Shown: one piece after another, positions 17,366 to 26,018 of the stretch
How the letters are laid out: every line of letters starts with the position of its first letter
Numbering within the stretch: position 1 is the stretch's first letter
Source of the DNA: Leptolyngbya sp. NIES-3755
Lineage (GTDB): Bacteria > Cyanobacteriota > Cyanobacteriia > Leptolyngbyales > Leptolyngbyaceae
Length of the DNA stretch: 64,000 bases
Direction: 5' to 3'
Assembly: GCA_001548435.1 (NCBI GenBank)
Contig: AP017308.1
Location: forward strand, 124,001 to 188,000
Made by a program: the position numbers and the translations under genes
Notes under the pieces: model-generated
Told to the model about the DNA's origin: nothing
The model's input: the letters and a program-made list of their open reading frames with translations, nothing else
The model's database searches: none

Positions 17366-17430
17366 AATATAATCGTCTAACCTGACATTGTCAATATATA
17401 AATTCAGTTAAAATGGAAAATGTCAGGTTA
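17366..17430 (-). promoter_or_regulatory. Promoter and operator of the QueC-like/XRE/PIN cassette
   Basis: On the minus strand TTGACA (17394-17389), 17 bases, then TATATT (17371-17366): a near-consensus vegetative promoter. The -35 box is covered by the palindrome TGACATTGTCA (17383-17393), and TAACCTGACATT (17378-17389) recurs as a perfect inverted copy at 17419-17430. This is the layout of autoregulation by the XRE protein of the operon. Confidence 0.7.
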
Positions 17431-17579
17431 AATTGGCGAAAAAAGCCCAACCCTCCACGATCGACGATTGTAAGTCTGGAGAGAAAATGTCAAAGCGTTT
17501 ATGTCAGTCTTTCAAATTGTGAGGCATCTGCGCTTCTTGAGAAAACCTGCATGAGCGAAGAAAACTCTGCTCATCGTAG

Positions 17580-19814
17580 CTACGGAACCGCGATCGCAAT
17601 AATTCCATTTTCCGGTAGATACTCTCGATAGCGTCCACCATCCGAAAACACCACAATCAATTGCAGCAAGTAATCGGGTTCTACTTTGAGATCCGCCCAA
17701 GGTACAGCAATCTCAATACATCGATCGACTCCGACTAGAGCGCGACTCGCTCTCGATTGCCATCTAAAATACTCACCTGCTTCTTGAAGCCAAATCGTTT
17801 GAGTCAGCAAGTTCATGCCCAAATGATGATGGAAATGATAGTTCAGTGGCGCTTCATTGGGAACATCAATCAATGGAATTGGACTATTGTTCATTGGTTG
17901 GTTGGCATAGTACCAAAACAGATTCAGTTCTGGCGGAATTTCCTTACCGAGTTGCACTCCACTTTTTAGATCTAAACGTAAATAGAAATTGATGTGATCC
18001 ATCCCATACCAAAGCCGTTGAATCGGACTACTTTGGTGCATAGTTCCACGAGCGCCACCAATCTCGATGCGTCCAGCTTTGTCCCAATCTTGCTCATTGC
18101 CTCGACCCTCGATCGACGGATGGATAAATCCTTGAGGCGCACAATTACCACGCGCTTCGTGAACTTCTACGGGTTGACGCACATTTTCAGGAACAGGTTC
18201 GTTTAGTGATCGATACAATGCGGCGATATGCTCCCGAAATAGTTGATCAAACATGGCATCCTGATTCGAGGAATGTCCCTCACCAAACCACCAGAACCAG
18301 TCTGATCCTTCTGCTGCGTACAATGCTTCCCAAGCCTCCGGATTGTTCTCTTCGGTAGCTTCTGGATGATTTGCTAATGTTTGTCGTGCTGCGGTGAGTA
18401 AATCCCAAGCTCGATTCTTTGCTGGATCACCAATCCAAGTGGTAAAGCTACCATCAACCCAAGAACCACTATGAAGCTGATTTGCGGGAATAGTTTCAGT
18501 TGGTGGATGTTGTTCAATGAATTCTGAAACAGTTACTAACTTGATATCAGAATGATCGCTCAATGTTTGATACAGCAATTCTAGGAATGGCTTACCGTCT
18601 TGTGGGTAAAACTCCCAACAGTTCTCGCCATCTAATGCGATCGTAACGAGCCAAGGTTGATCATTTTTCGGTTTTAGCGATCGAGCAATTGCTTCTAAAT
18701 GTCCGACTAAATCGGTAACAGCCTTTTTCGGCTCCATTGCACTGTAAGTAAAGCCGATCAGATCTGATAAACGATGATCCCGGAATACGATCGCTAAATC
18801 TCCCGCAGGTGTTTCCAATCGATACGGACGATAGAGCTTCTCAGGGTCATAAACATTCCCGGTTTCATCCCGATGGAAAAAGTACTTCAGCGACCAGCCC
18901 AAAACCGCTTCATCCGAACACAGCCAATTAAATCCCTGTTTCGCGACATACGGCAGAATTTCAGGACTAACCGACTGTTCCGAGGGCCACAATCCACGCG
19001 GCGATCGACCAAATCGCTCTTCATACATCTGCCAAGCTTTGTTCAAATGTCGCGGAATATCTTCTGCAAATTGAAATCGCGATTGGGGCAAAGTCATATT
19101 TGGAACTGCAACTCGTCCTGCATTCGTATCCGCTAACAGTGGCAAAATCGGATGAGTGTAAGGTGTTGTTGTTACCTCAAGCTGTCCGGTTTCCTGCATT
19201 TTGCGGTGTTGGGGAATGATGCGGCTGAGAATTTCTCGATGTTTCGCGATAATGCGTTGTCGATCGCTTAACGTAAATCCTTTCCCTTTTTCCAACCAAA
19301 CTGCAATCTCCGGATCATCCCAAAACAGCGGATCAATCCAAGCGAGATTATGCCAAGCCAGCAGATCACTAAAATCCTGAGCATTCCAATTCTCTAAACA
19401 CCATCCGCGCCCACGATCTTGCCGCTGTCCGTAGAGTTCTGCGTAGCGTTGATGCGGCTCGATTAAAGTGTGAGCATTCGCATCGAAGAAATGTTCGATG
19501 ATGAATTCTTTTAAGGGTCGATCGATGTTCTCATCCGGTGTGACGGTTGCTGTCAAATACGGATCAAGCGCCGTTCCTGCTACATAATCCTCGATTTGCA
19601 TAATCAGCGACGGAACCAAATTCACGGTCTGATGTAGTTTCGGATATCGTTCTAGAAGCAACACCAAATCGAGATAATCTTTTGTTCCGTGAAGCCGCAC
19701 CCACGGTAAACGGTATTGTCCTTCAGACGGCGAATAATAGTTTGCATCACCCCGACTTTTATAGAGCGGTTGATGCTGGTGCCAAATAAATGCAACGTGA
19801 AGCGGGTACGGCAT
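17580..19814 (-). CDS. Glycoside hydrolase family 57 (amylase/amylopullulanase-like)
   Basis: 744 residues. It hydrolyses or remodels alpha-glucans; no signal peptide, so cytosolic, probably acting on glycogen. The GH57 conserved regions are visible: HQHQP near the start (about residue 13), GLWPSEQSVS with the nucleophile Glu (about residue 285), and ALDGENCWE with the acid/base Asp (about residue 405). A beta-sandwich C-terminal domain follows from about residue 560. The start lies directly in the U-tract of the upstream terminator hairpin, with no Shine-Dalgarno. Confidence 0.93.
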   Translation of the reverse strand: MPYPLHVAFIWHQHQPLYKSRGDANYYSPSEGQYRLPWVRLHGTKDYLDLVLLLERYPKLHQTVNLVPSLIMQIEDYVAGTALDPYLTATVTPDENIDRPLKEFIIEHFFDANAHTLIEPHQRYAELYGQRQDRGRGWCLENWNAQDFSDLLAWHNLAWIDPLFWDDPEIAVWLEKGKGFTLSDRQRIIAKHREILSRIIPQHRKMQETGQLEVTTTPYTHPILPLLADTNAGRVAVPNMTLPQSRFQFAEDIPRHLNKAWQMYEERFGRSPRGLWPSEQSVSPEILPYVAKQGFNWLCSDEAVLGWSLKYFFHRDETGNVYDPEKLYRPYRLETPAGDLAIVFRDHRLSDLIGFTYSAMEPKKAVTDLVGHLEAIARSLKPKNDQPWLVTIALDGENCWEFYPQDGKPFLELLYQTLSDHSDIKLVTVSEFIEQHPPTETIPANQLHSGSWVDGSFTTWIGDPAKNRAWDLLTAARQTLANHPEATEENNPEAWEALYAAEGSDWFWWFGEGHSSNQDAMFDQLFREHIAALYRSLNEPVPENVRQPVEVHEARGNCAPQGFIHPSIEGRGNEQDWDKAGRIEIGGARGTMHQSSPIQRLWYGMDHINFYLRLDLKSGVQLGKEIPPELNLFWYYANQPMNNSPIPLIDVPNEAPLNYHFHHHLGMNLLTQTIWLQEAGEYFRWQSRASRALVGVDRCIEIAVPWADLKVEPDYLLQLIVVFSDGGRYREYLPENGIIAIAVP

Positions 19815-19821
19815 AAAAAAT

Positions 19822-19863
19822 GGGAGGTGAGGAGACCTTTAATAGTCTAGACCCTCACCTCCC
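19822..19863 (-). terminator. Terminator hairpin between nfu and the GH57 gene
   Basis: GGGAGGTGAGG (19822-19832) pairs with CCTCACCTCCC (19853-19863). On the minus strand a run of six T follows and leads straight into the ATG of the GH57 gene (19814). Confidence 0.8.
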
Positions 19864-19882
19864 CCTCAATTTGAGGAATTTT

Positions 19883-20119
19883 TTACAGAACCTGTTCCAC
19901 TTCTGCGATTTCTGGAATCATCTCGCGCAAACGGCGTTCAATTCCCATTCTCAAAGTCATGGTCGAACTCGGACAGCTACCACACGCACCCTGGAGGCGC
20001 AGTTTCACGATCGGTCCATCCAATTCCACCAGTTCCACATTCCCGCCATCCGAAATCAAGTACGGACGCAGTTCATCCAGAACGGTTTCGACATTTTCGG
20101 GTGTGAGTGTCAGAGACAT
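19883..20119 (-). CDS. nfu: NifU C-terminal-type Fe-S scaffold (Nfu/CnfU)
   Basis: 78 residues, the single-domain cyanobacterial form. The motif GACGSCPSS holds the CxxC pair (Cys46 and Cys49) that binds a transient cluster between two subunits. It builds and hands over Fe-S clusters in the cytosol, for example to photosystem I or ferredoxins. Monocistronic, ending in a strong hairpin. Confidence 0.96.
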   Translation of the reverse strand: MSLTLTPENVETVLDELRPYLISDGGNVELVELDGPIVKLRLQGACGSCPSSTMTLRMGIERRLREMIPEIAEVEQVL

Positions 20120-20207
20120 AATTCACCTTCTAACAGCTTGATAGTTTTATCCTAACTCTGAACGATCGACAATTTCAGTGCGGGAGTTTGCACTTGAAAT
20201 GGAGCGA

Positions 20208-20849
20208 TTACACGCCTTCGAGCAACTGAATATTCGAGAACAAAAATTCGCTCTTGTGTTCGCCCGTCGTAATGGTGCGGCTGGTCAAAATGTAATAGCC
20301 GTCAATTTCTTCGTACAGGTCTTCAAATTCGCTTCTCGAACCCTTTACGGCTCCTGTCTTCGGATCGCTATAGAGCGAATCATACCGATGCGACAAATAG
20401 CCGTTCCCAGTTTCGTGACTGCTAAACGTATTAATCGTCACAACTACGCCATGAATATGACGATGTACAAGGCTCACTTCGTTGTTGCGAACTTTATATC
20501 GATCGCCTTCCGACTTCCCACCGACGAAAATTTCAACTCCGCCATCGGGATCAGTTTCACCCAGCGTAAACGTATTCTCGCCGTGAGTCGCTTCAAATGC
20601 TCGACGCACCCGGTGAACGGCAATCTCCCAAACTTGTCCATGAATTGCCTTTTTGCCTTCTCCGTCTTCGATGTCGCTCACATCAAAGGTGAAATCAGCA
20701 TTAATGCGGCATTTTGCGCTGTAGGTCTTGCCATCTTCGCGATAGGTCACATCGGCGGTATAGCCCGGAAATTTCTCATCCCAGGTGTACCGATTTTCGT
20801 AGGCAGCCCGAAACAAGGCACGAGCATCAGTTTGCACTGTTGTGGTCAT
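20208..20849 (-). CDS. DUF3386-like conserved cyanobacterial protein
   Basis: 213 residues, cytosolic, beta-rich with many charged residues; conserved-looking stretches are ENRYTWDEKFPGYTADV and HETGNGYLSHRYDSLY. I assign it from memory to DUF3386, a family of unknown function common in cyanobacteria. It reads leftwards towards nfu with 88 bases between and no obvious terminator, so it may be co-transcribed with nfu. Confidence 0.75.
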   Translation of the reverse strand: MTTTVQTDARALFRAAYENRYTWDEKFPGYTADVTYREDGKTYSAKCRINADFTFDVSDIEDGEGKKAIHGQVWEIAVHRVRRAFEATHGENTFTLGETDPDGGVEIFVGGKSEGDRYKVRNNEVSLVHRHIHGVVVTINTFSSHETGNGYLSHRYDSLYSDPKTGAVKGSRSEFEDLYEEIDGYYILTSRTITTGEHKSEFLFSNIQLLEGV

Positions 20850-20967
20850 AGGGTCTCCAACATAGTCACTCCCTCTAGTTTAAAGAATTTGTCACGAACT
20901 CGCTGAATTGATTGATCCTGCTTAGAAGGTTTAGAGTGATGTCACGGAACTGATGTAGGAAAAAACG

Positions 20968-21186
20968 ATGTCAACGGATGAAGAATCGATCGTGATTCCA
21001 TTAGAAGTGATTCGATCAACAGGTCTACGGCGCATAGAAAACTTTGAACAGTTGATCAATTCGACCCAATTACGAAAACTACCAAAACCAGGGCGAGGTC
21101 AACAACTCATTGAGGAGCTTCGCGGAAAAGCGCCATTTCCACAAACGACTGATGAAATTCTACGACTAACACGAGGCGATGACTGA
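20968..21186 (+). CDS. Antitoxin partner of the PIN protein at 21179 (VapB-like)
   Basis: 72 residues, charged, ending in LRLTRGDD. It overlaps the PIN gene by 8 bases (the ATGACTGA arrangement), the usual antitoxin-toxin coupling. The N-terminal strand-helix part (ESIVIPLEVIRSTGLRRIENF) may bind DNA; the C-terminal helix would wrap the toxin. The family is not recognised with confidence. Confidence 0.72.
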   Translation: MSTDEESIVIPLEVIRSTGLRRIENFEQLINSTQLRKLPKPGRGQQLIEELRGKAPFPQTTDEILRLTRGDD

Positions 21187-21607
21187 GGTATTGGTAGATA
21201 CCAGCGTAATCTTAGACGTACTCACAGAAGATCCAATCTGGTTTGATTGGTCAGCTTCTATGCTGAGTCAGTTCTCCGATCAGGGGGATTTAGTCATTAA
21301 TCAAGTTATTTTTGCCGAAATTTCTCGGTACTTTCCCTCGTTTGAGGATGCAGAAGCTATTCTGTTAACGCCTGAATATTTTCGACTTGATGAATTGCCT
21401 TATGACTCTGTTTTAGTCGGATGGCAGGCATACAAAATTTATCAACGGCATGGGGGGAAGGGACAGGATTACCTACCATTTTTTTACATTGGAGCACACG
21501 CTGTCATTCAGAAGCTTCCTTTGCTGACTAGAGATAGCGATCGCTATCGTACTTACTTTCCACAAGCAATTCTAATCACGCCAAACAGTGAAAGAATTGA
21601 AGCGTGA
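21179..21607 (+). CDS. VapC-like PIN protein with a substituted active-site position
   Basis: 142 residues. PIN features: VDTSVILD (Asp7), the conserved acidic E47 in FAEISR, and LLTRDSDRYRTYFP (Asp119). In this subfamily the third acid sits in LPDFFIGAHA; here the segment reads LPFFYIGAHA, so Asp101 is Phe. A metal ligand is therefore probably missing and RNase activity may be weak or lost. It overlaps its antitoxin gene and is followed 20 bases later by the MNT/HEPN pair. Confidence 0.82.
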   Translation: MTEVLVDTSVILDVLTEDPIWFDWSASMLSQFSDQGDLVINQVIFAEISRYFPSFEDAEAILLTPEYFRLDELPYDSVLVGWQAYKIYQRHGGKGQDYLPFFYIGAHAVIQKLPLLTRDSDRYRTYFPQAILITPNSERIEA

Positions 21608-21627
21608 CCAACTCAGGTTGAATAAAG

Positions 21628-21963
21628 ATGACGAATCTAGAAGTGATTTTGAGCGATCGATTACATATCGCTCCGTCCGAAATCCGATCCTTCTGCCAAC
21701 GCTGGCAAATTACTGAACTAGCGCTATTTGGCTCGGTTTTGCGCGAAGATTTCCATCCTGCCCAAAGCGACATCGATATTTTGATCACATTTGCTCCGCA
21801 AGCTCGTCAAGGTTTGTCAGAGATGATTCAAATCAAAGAGGAATTAGAAGACCTTTTTCAGCGGAAGGTGGATTGCATTGTGAGAGACTCGATCGAACAA
21901 AGCCAAAACTGGATCAGAAAGCGCAATATTCTCAATTCTGCACAAGTAATTTATCCCATCTAA
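21628..21963 (+). CDS. MNT-type minimal nucleotidyltransferase (antitoxin)
   Basis: 111 residues. The nucleotidyltransferase active site is clear: LFGSVLREDF (GSxxRxD/E) and SDIDILI with the two catalytic Asp, plus a third Asp in KVDCIVRD. Such proteins pair with HEPN toxins and silence them, in studied cases by adding AMP to the HEPN protein. The HEPN gene follows immediately in another frame and may overlap its stop codon. Confidence 0.88.
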   Translation: MTNLEVILSDRLHIAPSEIRSFCQRWQITELALFGSVLREDFHPAQSDIDILITFAPQARQGLSEMIQIKEELEDLFQRKVDCIVRDSIEQSQNWIRKRNILNSAQVIYPI

Positions 21964-21979
21964 TCGGGATCAAGAATCC

Positions 21980-22294
21980 TTGCTGGACATTGTGCAAGCC
22001 GCACAGCAAATTCAACGTTACACCACTGATATCACTCGCGCCGAACTTGAAACTGATGACAAAACTCAAGCGGCTGTTCTCTATCGCATTCTAATTATTG
22101 GAGGGGCAACAAAACGCATTTCGCAAACGTTTCGAGAAGAGCATCCAACCATTCCTTGGAAAGAAATGGCAGGAATGCGAGATGTTGTTTCTCATGCTTA
22201 CGATCGCGTGAATCTCAACATCGTTTGGGATGTGATTGCAAACAAAGTTCCTCAACTACTAGAAGAACTTCAGCCGTTGATTCTTCCTGAATAG
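21980..22294 (+). CDS. HEPN-domain RNase toxin
   Basis: At least 104 residues. The HEPN active site RDVVSH (R-x4-H) lies in the segment MAGMRDVVSHAYDRVN. The listed start is a TTG, but the open frame extends upstream through ESLL...QDRNSP read backwards to an ATC at 21953. Related toxins commonly begin MPSNRDQ, so the true start may be that ATC (in place of ATG), which would overlap the stop of the MNT gene. It is the toxin half of an MNT/HEPN pair. Confidence 0.85.
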   Translation: MLDIVQAAQQIQRYTTDITRAELETDDKTQAAVLYRILIIGGATKRISQTFREEHPTIPWKEMAGMRDVVSHAYDRVNLNIVWDVIANKVPQLLEELQPLILPE

Positions 22295-22307
22295 AGCGAT
22301 CGAGCAA

Positions 22308-22940
22308 CTATAACTGCTCAAGAAACGCTTGATAGAACTGATCATGTGAGCCAGCAAAATTTCCCATGCCTGCTTTGGTTAAAATTCCTTTTTTTCCTGT
22401 ATGTGGGTTCTCTACATAGCTAGAAATCTTCTTCGGATAGTTGGGATTCTCATGCCAAGAAATATTAAATGCAGCGTATTTAGAGAAAAACTTCATTTCT
22501 GAATACGCACTGACGTGATCATGAACCCACCAGGCTAAAGCTGTCCAGTCGCACGTTTGCTCGTAATAGGGAATGAAAGACGTGACCACAATACAAGCAG
22601 TCGCGCCCATAAAGCCTTTCTCATCTCTGACATCCCAAATATGTCGAGCAAAGTTATTCTCATTAGCCGCACAGTTGTATTGATTTCGATTTTCCGCGCC
22701 TTTCCCATTCACACCACGAGAACGATACGCCGATCGAATACTAATCCGCCCCAAAGCATCCTGAATCGGTTCGAGAACGTTTTCACAAAGCTGTTTGCCA
22801 ACTGCGATCGCTAATTCTGGATCATCTGGAATATTTGGAATCCCTTCAATTTGTGAAATCTCCGAATACAGAAACTCACGCATAAAAAAGCTTTTCGACA
22901 ATCGCACCCGTCCCAATTCTTCCAGCTCTTTCACTTTCAT
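22308..22940 (-). CDS. Peptidase M15-like protein, function uncertain
   Basis: 210 residues, no signal peptide. The centre resembles D-Ala-D-Ala peptidase (M15) folds: SIRSAYRS is a typical strand-turn, followed by ARHIWDVRD where M15 enzymes have a His/Asp zinc pair, and a late WHENP segment. The motifs are not exact, so zinc binding is uncertain. It reads leftwards and ends 14 bases from the convergent HEPN gene. Confidence 0.6.
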   Translation of the reverse strand: MKVKELEELGRVRLSKSFFMREFLYSEISQIEGIPNIPDDPELAIAVGKQLCENVLEPIQDALGRISIRSAYRSRGVNGKGAENRNQYNCAANENNFARHIWDVRDEKGFMGATACIVVTSFIPYYEQTCDWTALAWWVHDHVSAYSEMKFFSKYAAFNISWHENPNYPKKISSYVENPHTGKKGILTKAGMGNFAGSHDQFYQAFLEQL

Positions 22941-23002
22941 GCTGCGATCTACTCATTTAGTCGCCTGCATTGTATCCCTTGAATCTATAGATGCTGCAAT
23001 TA

Positions 23003-23593
23003 TTAAATCGATTGTTGAAATACTCGAATCGCTTCACCTGCATCTGTTTCCGCGATCAAAATGCAGCGTTTCAAAAGATTAATATCAAGGTCTTCGAGTC
23101 CTGGTAATTCACTTCGATCGATGCGTTCATACCCAGCACTCCGAAGGTGATGCAGTTGGAGTGTTCCATCTTCCCAAAACCAAACTTCAGGCACTCCAAG
23201 CGCTTGATACCGAGGCAGTTTCTCAAGTCCACCGCTGGTAAACACAACCTCGATCGACAAATCCGCGATCGGTTTCAATCCGTTAAGACAATACGATTCA
23301 TCTGCTTGAGCCGATGCGACTCCTTCTTTTTCCTGCGTCATCGATCGAGTTGGAACAAATGCCACTCCTTTTTGCGCTAAATAAATCATCAGCAAACACC
23401 CGATGATGCTTGCAAAGGTTTCGTGAGCTTGTCCCGGCATGAAAATCTCGATCGTTCCTGCGTAAAAAGATAATCGCACTCCAGGCGCGTTCTCAAACCC
23501 TGCCTGAATTAACTTAAACTGCCGCCAGGTTCGCCCATGATGAACGATTCGCTGATCTTGAGTTAGAGGTTCTTTGACTGAGGTGGAAAACAT
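23003..23593 (-). CDS. Uma2-family (DUF820) PD-(D/E)xK nuclease-like protein
   Basis: 196 residues. Features of the Uma2 family, which is very expanded in cyanobacteria: RLSFYAGTIEIFMPGQAHE, then PIADLSIEVVFTSGG (the D...ExV part of the nuclease fold) and the YQALGVPEVWFWE segment. A restriction-endonuclease-like fold is expected, but the biological target is unknown. It follows the sensor kinase gene by 3 bases on the same strand. Confidence 0.88.
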   Translation of the reverse strand: MFSTSVKEPLTQDQRIVHHGRTWRQFKLIQAGFENAPGVRLSFYAGTIEIFMPGQAHETFASIIGCLLMIYLAQKGVAFVPTRSMTQEKEGVASAQADESYCLNGLKPIADLSIEVVFTSGGLEKLPRYQALGVPEVWFWEDGTLQLHHLRSAGYERIDRSELPGLEDLDINLLKRCILIAETDAGEAIRVFQQSI

Positions 23594-23596
23594 GGT

Positions 23597-25372
23597 TTAA
23601 TCTGCCGCAATCATGACGGGTTCTTGATAGAGCGGTATTGTAAATGTAACAGTTGATCCCAATCCTTCACCCATACTATAGAAGTTGACATCGCCGCCCA
23701 TTGCTTCAACCAGCTTTTGAGAAATAGCGAGTCCCAATCCTGTGCCGCCATATTGCCGAGTCATTGAGCCATCGACTTGACTGAACGATTGAAATAGCTT
23801 GTCTTGTTTATCAAGCGAAACTCCAATTCCAGTATCAGCAACGCGAATTTTGACCAGTCCTGGCAGTTCTTCGTCCTGCACGACAAGCCGCTTTTTAATC
23901 ACTTCTGCGCTCACAGTAATGCCACCTTCATTGGTGAATTTGATCGCATTTCCCATCAGATTTAGCAGCACTTGAAGCAATCGCTGATAGTTACCAAATA
24001 CGACAATTTCATCATGTGTTTGTGGCAACTGAACTTCAAAGCTGAGATTCTTCTGGCGAATCTGTGTTCGAGTCATTGTCTCAACTTGATCTAATAGCTC
24101 TTGTAAGCTCACTGGATTGCATTCAATTTGCATCTTTCCAGCTTCGATCTTGGCGATGTCTAGAACATCATTGATGATGTCGAGGAGGTGCATTGCCGAT
24201 CGATGAGCTTCTTCGATAAATTCCCGCTGTTCTTGGGGATCTTCCGCCATGCCATCGAGAATCAGTTTCAAAAAGCCAATCATTCCATTTAGTGGCGTTC
24301 TCAATTCATGTGAGGTATTCGCCAAAAATTCACTCTTGAGCCTGGATGCTTCTTCCGCTTGATGTCGCGCTTCTTCTAGCTCTCGATGTTTCAGCATCAA
24401 GTTATCATTCGCTCTTTGGAGTTCGATCAGCAAAGCAGCATGAGCGATCGACGTTCCAATCTGATCCGCCAATTCTTTGACAAAATCCAATTCTGCCTGA
24501 GTCCAAACGCGATCGCGATCGCACTGATCCAAAATAATCACGCCATTAGGCTGATCTTGATAGTGCGTGGCAACTAACAATCGAGTTTGAGGAATATCCC
24601 ACGATGGAGCGGGATCAATTTCTTCGGGAGCCTGTTTTACTGCACGAATCGGTTTCAGAGTCGCCAGAGCTTTTTGGAGTAAAGGATCATTTTGAAGTTG
24701 AAATACTTCACCTTTGAGCGATCCAAGACAATCCTGACGAAATTCCGCAACGGCTTCAATGCTCGATCGCTTCGGATCATACGGACAAATCACACAGCGA
24801 CTTACATCCAGTGCTGATCCCAATCCCTCGACTGTCACTTGCCAAATCGTTGAAAGTTCTAAATTCTGTCGTGCATTCCAGACGATTTGGGTGAGAAGTT
24901 GCTGATAGCAATCGAGATCATTTTCCCGCGACAATTCCACCACTTGTAAGGGCGATCGCGCTTCGTCTAATTCGTTCGCCTGTTCTCCAGTGACCACCAC
25001 GATCGCAGCGGTTCCATTTGGCAAAATCACCGGACTCATGACCAAATCAAACAAAATGGTTCGATCGCCAAACTCAAACAGACAGCGGAACTGTTCAGGT
25101 GTTTGAGACGACAAAACCCGCTTCAACCGTTCCAAATACGCCGCAGGAGAAACCGGAGCAAACCCAGTCTCCATCGGTTTCCCAATCCACTGTCGAGCAT
25201 CAAAATCGCGGATTTCGCGCCAGTGGAACGCAAGCAAAACTCCCGTCGCGTCTTGGGTCATCATCAATTCCGCGATCGACGCGATCGCAGAAGTCGAATC
25301 AGCAGGCACGGACGAGTCAATCGAGTAAGACGGATCAGACAGAGAGCTAGAAAGATTCACAGAAGTGACCAT
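23597..25372 (-). CDS. Sensor histidine kinase (PAS-GAF-HisKA-HATPase)
   Basis: 591 residues from the ATG at 25372; a TTG 9 codons upstream is possible and neither has a good ribosome site. A PAS-like region (about residues 40-150) is followed by a GAF domain (about 160-310), a coiled coil, the phosphoacceptor H box (NTSHELRTPLNGMIG, about residue 360) and the ATPase domain with N (NLMGNAIKFT), G1 (ADTGIGV) and G2 (GGTGLGLAIS) boxes. No membrane segments, so a cytosolic sensor. No response regulator is adjacent. The Uma2 gene follows directly. Confidence 0.92.
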   Translation of the reverse strand: MVTSVNLSSSLSDPSYSIDSSVPADSTSAIASIAELMMTQDATGVLLAFHWREIRDFDARQWIGKPMETGFAPVSPAAYLERLKRVLSSQTPEQFRCLFEFGDRTILFDLVMSPVILPNGTAAIVVVTGEQANELDEARSPLQVVELSRENDLDCYQQLLTQIVWNARQNLELSTIWQVTVEGLGSALDVSRCVICPYDPKRSSIEAVAEFRQDCLGSLKGEVFQLQNDPLLQKALATLKPIRAVKQAPEEIDPAPSWDIPQTRLLVATHYQDQPNGVIILDQCDRDRVWTQAELDFVKELADQIGTSIAHAALLIELQRANDNLMLKHRELEEARHQAEEASRLKSEFLANTSHELRTPLNGMIGFLKLILDGMAEDPQEQREFIEEAHRSAMHLLDIINDVLDIAKIEAGKMQIECNPVSLQELLDQVETMTRTQIRQKNLSFEVQLPQTHDEIVVFGNYQRLLQVLLNLMGNAIKFTNEGGITVSAEVIKKRLVVQDEELPGLVKIRVADTGIGVSLDKQDKLFQSFSQVDGSMTRQYGGTGLGLAISQKLVEAMGGDVNFYSMGEGLGSTVTFTIPLYQEPVMIAAD

Positions 25373-25443
25373 TTGACCAGGTGAACGCAGACGAAACAAA
25401 AGTCACGCAAAGAGCCACAGGAAACCGATCACAGCAACCCAAA

Positions 25444-25671
25444 TTAATCATTCCACTCGCCTCTAGGGGGCAACGGTGGATTTCGAGGTAACGTTCGAGC
25501 ATTATCCTCATCGCGGTAAAGTTCGCTTCTTAGCCATTGCCTGAGCGCGACCTCCACCACCTTGCTCGGATCGTTCGTCAAGTGTTGAATTTGATCCAAC
25601 AGATCAGAATCGATCTGAATCGAAAGCTCGGATTTATGTCGATCGGGCATGTGCAGTTTGGGGTCGTTCAT
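25444..25671 (-). CDS. Small ribbon-helix-helix-like protein
   Basis: 75 residues from ATG 25671. ELSIQIDSDLLDQIQHL followed by KVVEVALRQWLR fits the strand-helix-helix of small ribbon-helix-helix DNA-binding proteins, often antitoxins. The C-terminus is Pro/Arg-rich. No toxin gene is adjacent; it lies 71 bases upstream of the sensor kinase on the same strand. Confidence 0.6.
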   Translation of the reverse strand: MNDPKLHMPDRHKSELSIQIDSDLLDQIQHLTNDPSKVVEVALRQWLRSELYRDEDNARTLPRNPPLPPRGEWND

Positions 25672-26018
25672 AGTGTCGATCAACCTTCAGATTGAAGATT
25701 GGCTGAATTAAACAAGGCATGGAAAGCCGAAAATCACCCGCACTTTGAGGAATCTCGTCTATAAGTTATGGATGTACCGTTTTTTACACAGATTCAACAA
25801 AGTTTTAACATTTTTTCACAAGTGTGGCTGAGAAAAAATCGGGATCAGAAAGTAATCCGAAACAAATTTCGGACATTTCTTTTTCTTAGCGTCTCAGACT
25901 CTCGAACTCCGTGAAGAAAGGATTAAAATATCTTAAGTGTTCTCTTTTGAGTTTGACTCCACAAAGAGTGAGATTCTTTAGAAATACTTTCCTCTGCCGC
26001 CACCCTTACTGAAGTTCT
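25672..26018 (+). other. Gene-free region upstream of lepA
   Basis: A 347-base AT-rich stretch with no open frame or RNA gene that I can support. It must contain the promoters of lepA (rightwards) and of the small ribbon-helix-helix gene (leftwards). Confidence 0.5.

Noticed and set aside
17413-17631. 72-residue open frame on the plus strand starting in the cassette operator region
   Set aside because: It overlaps the end of the GH57 gene on the opposite strand, has no ribosome site, and its composition (Ser/Arg/Lys) looks like a shadow frame.
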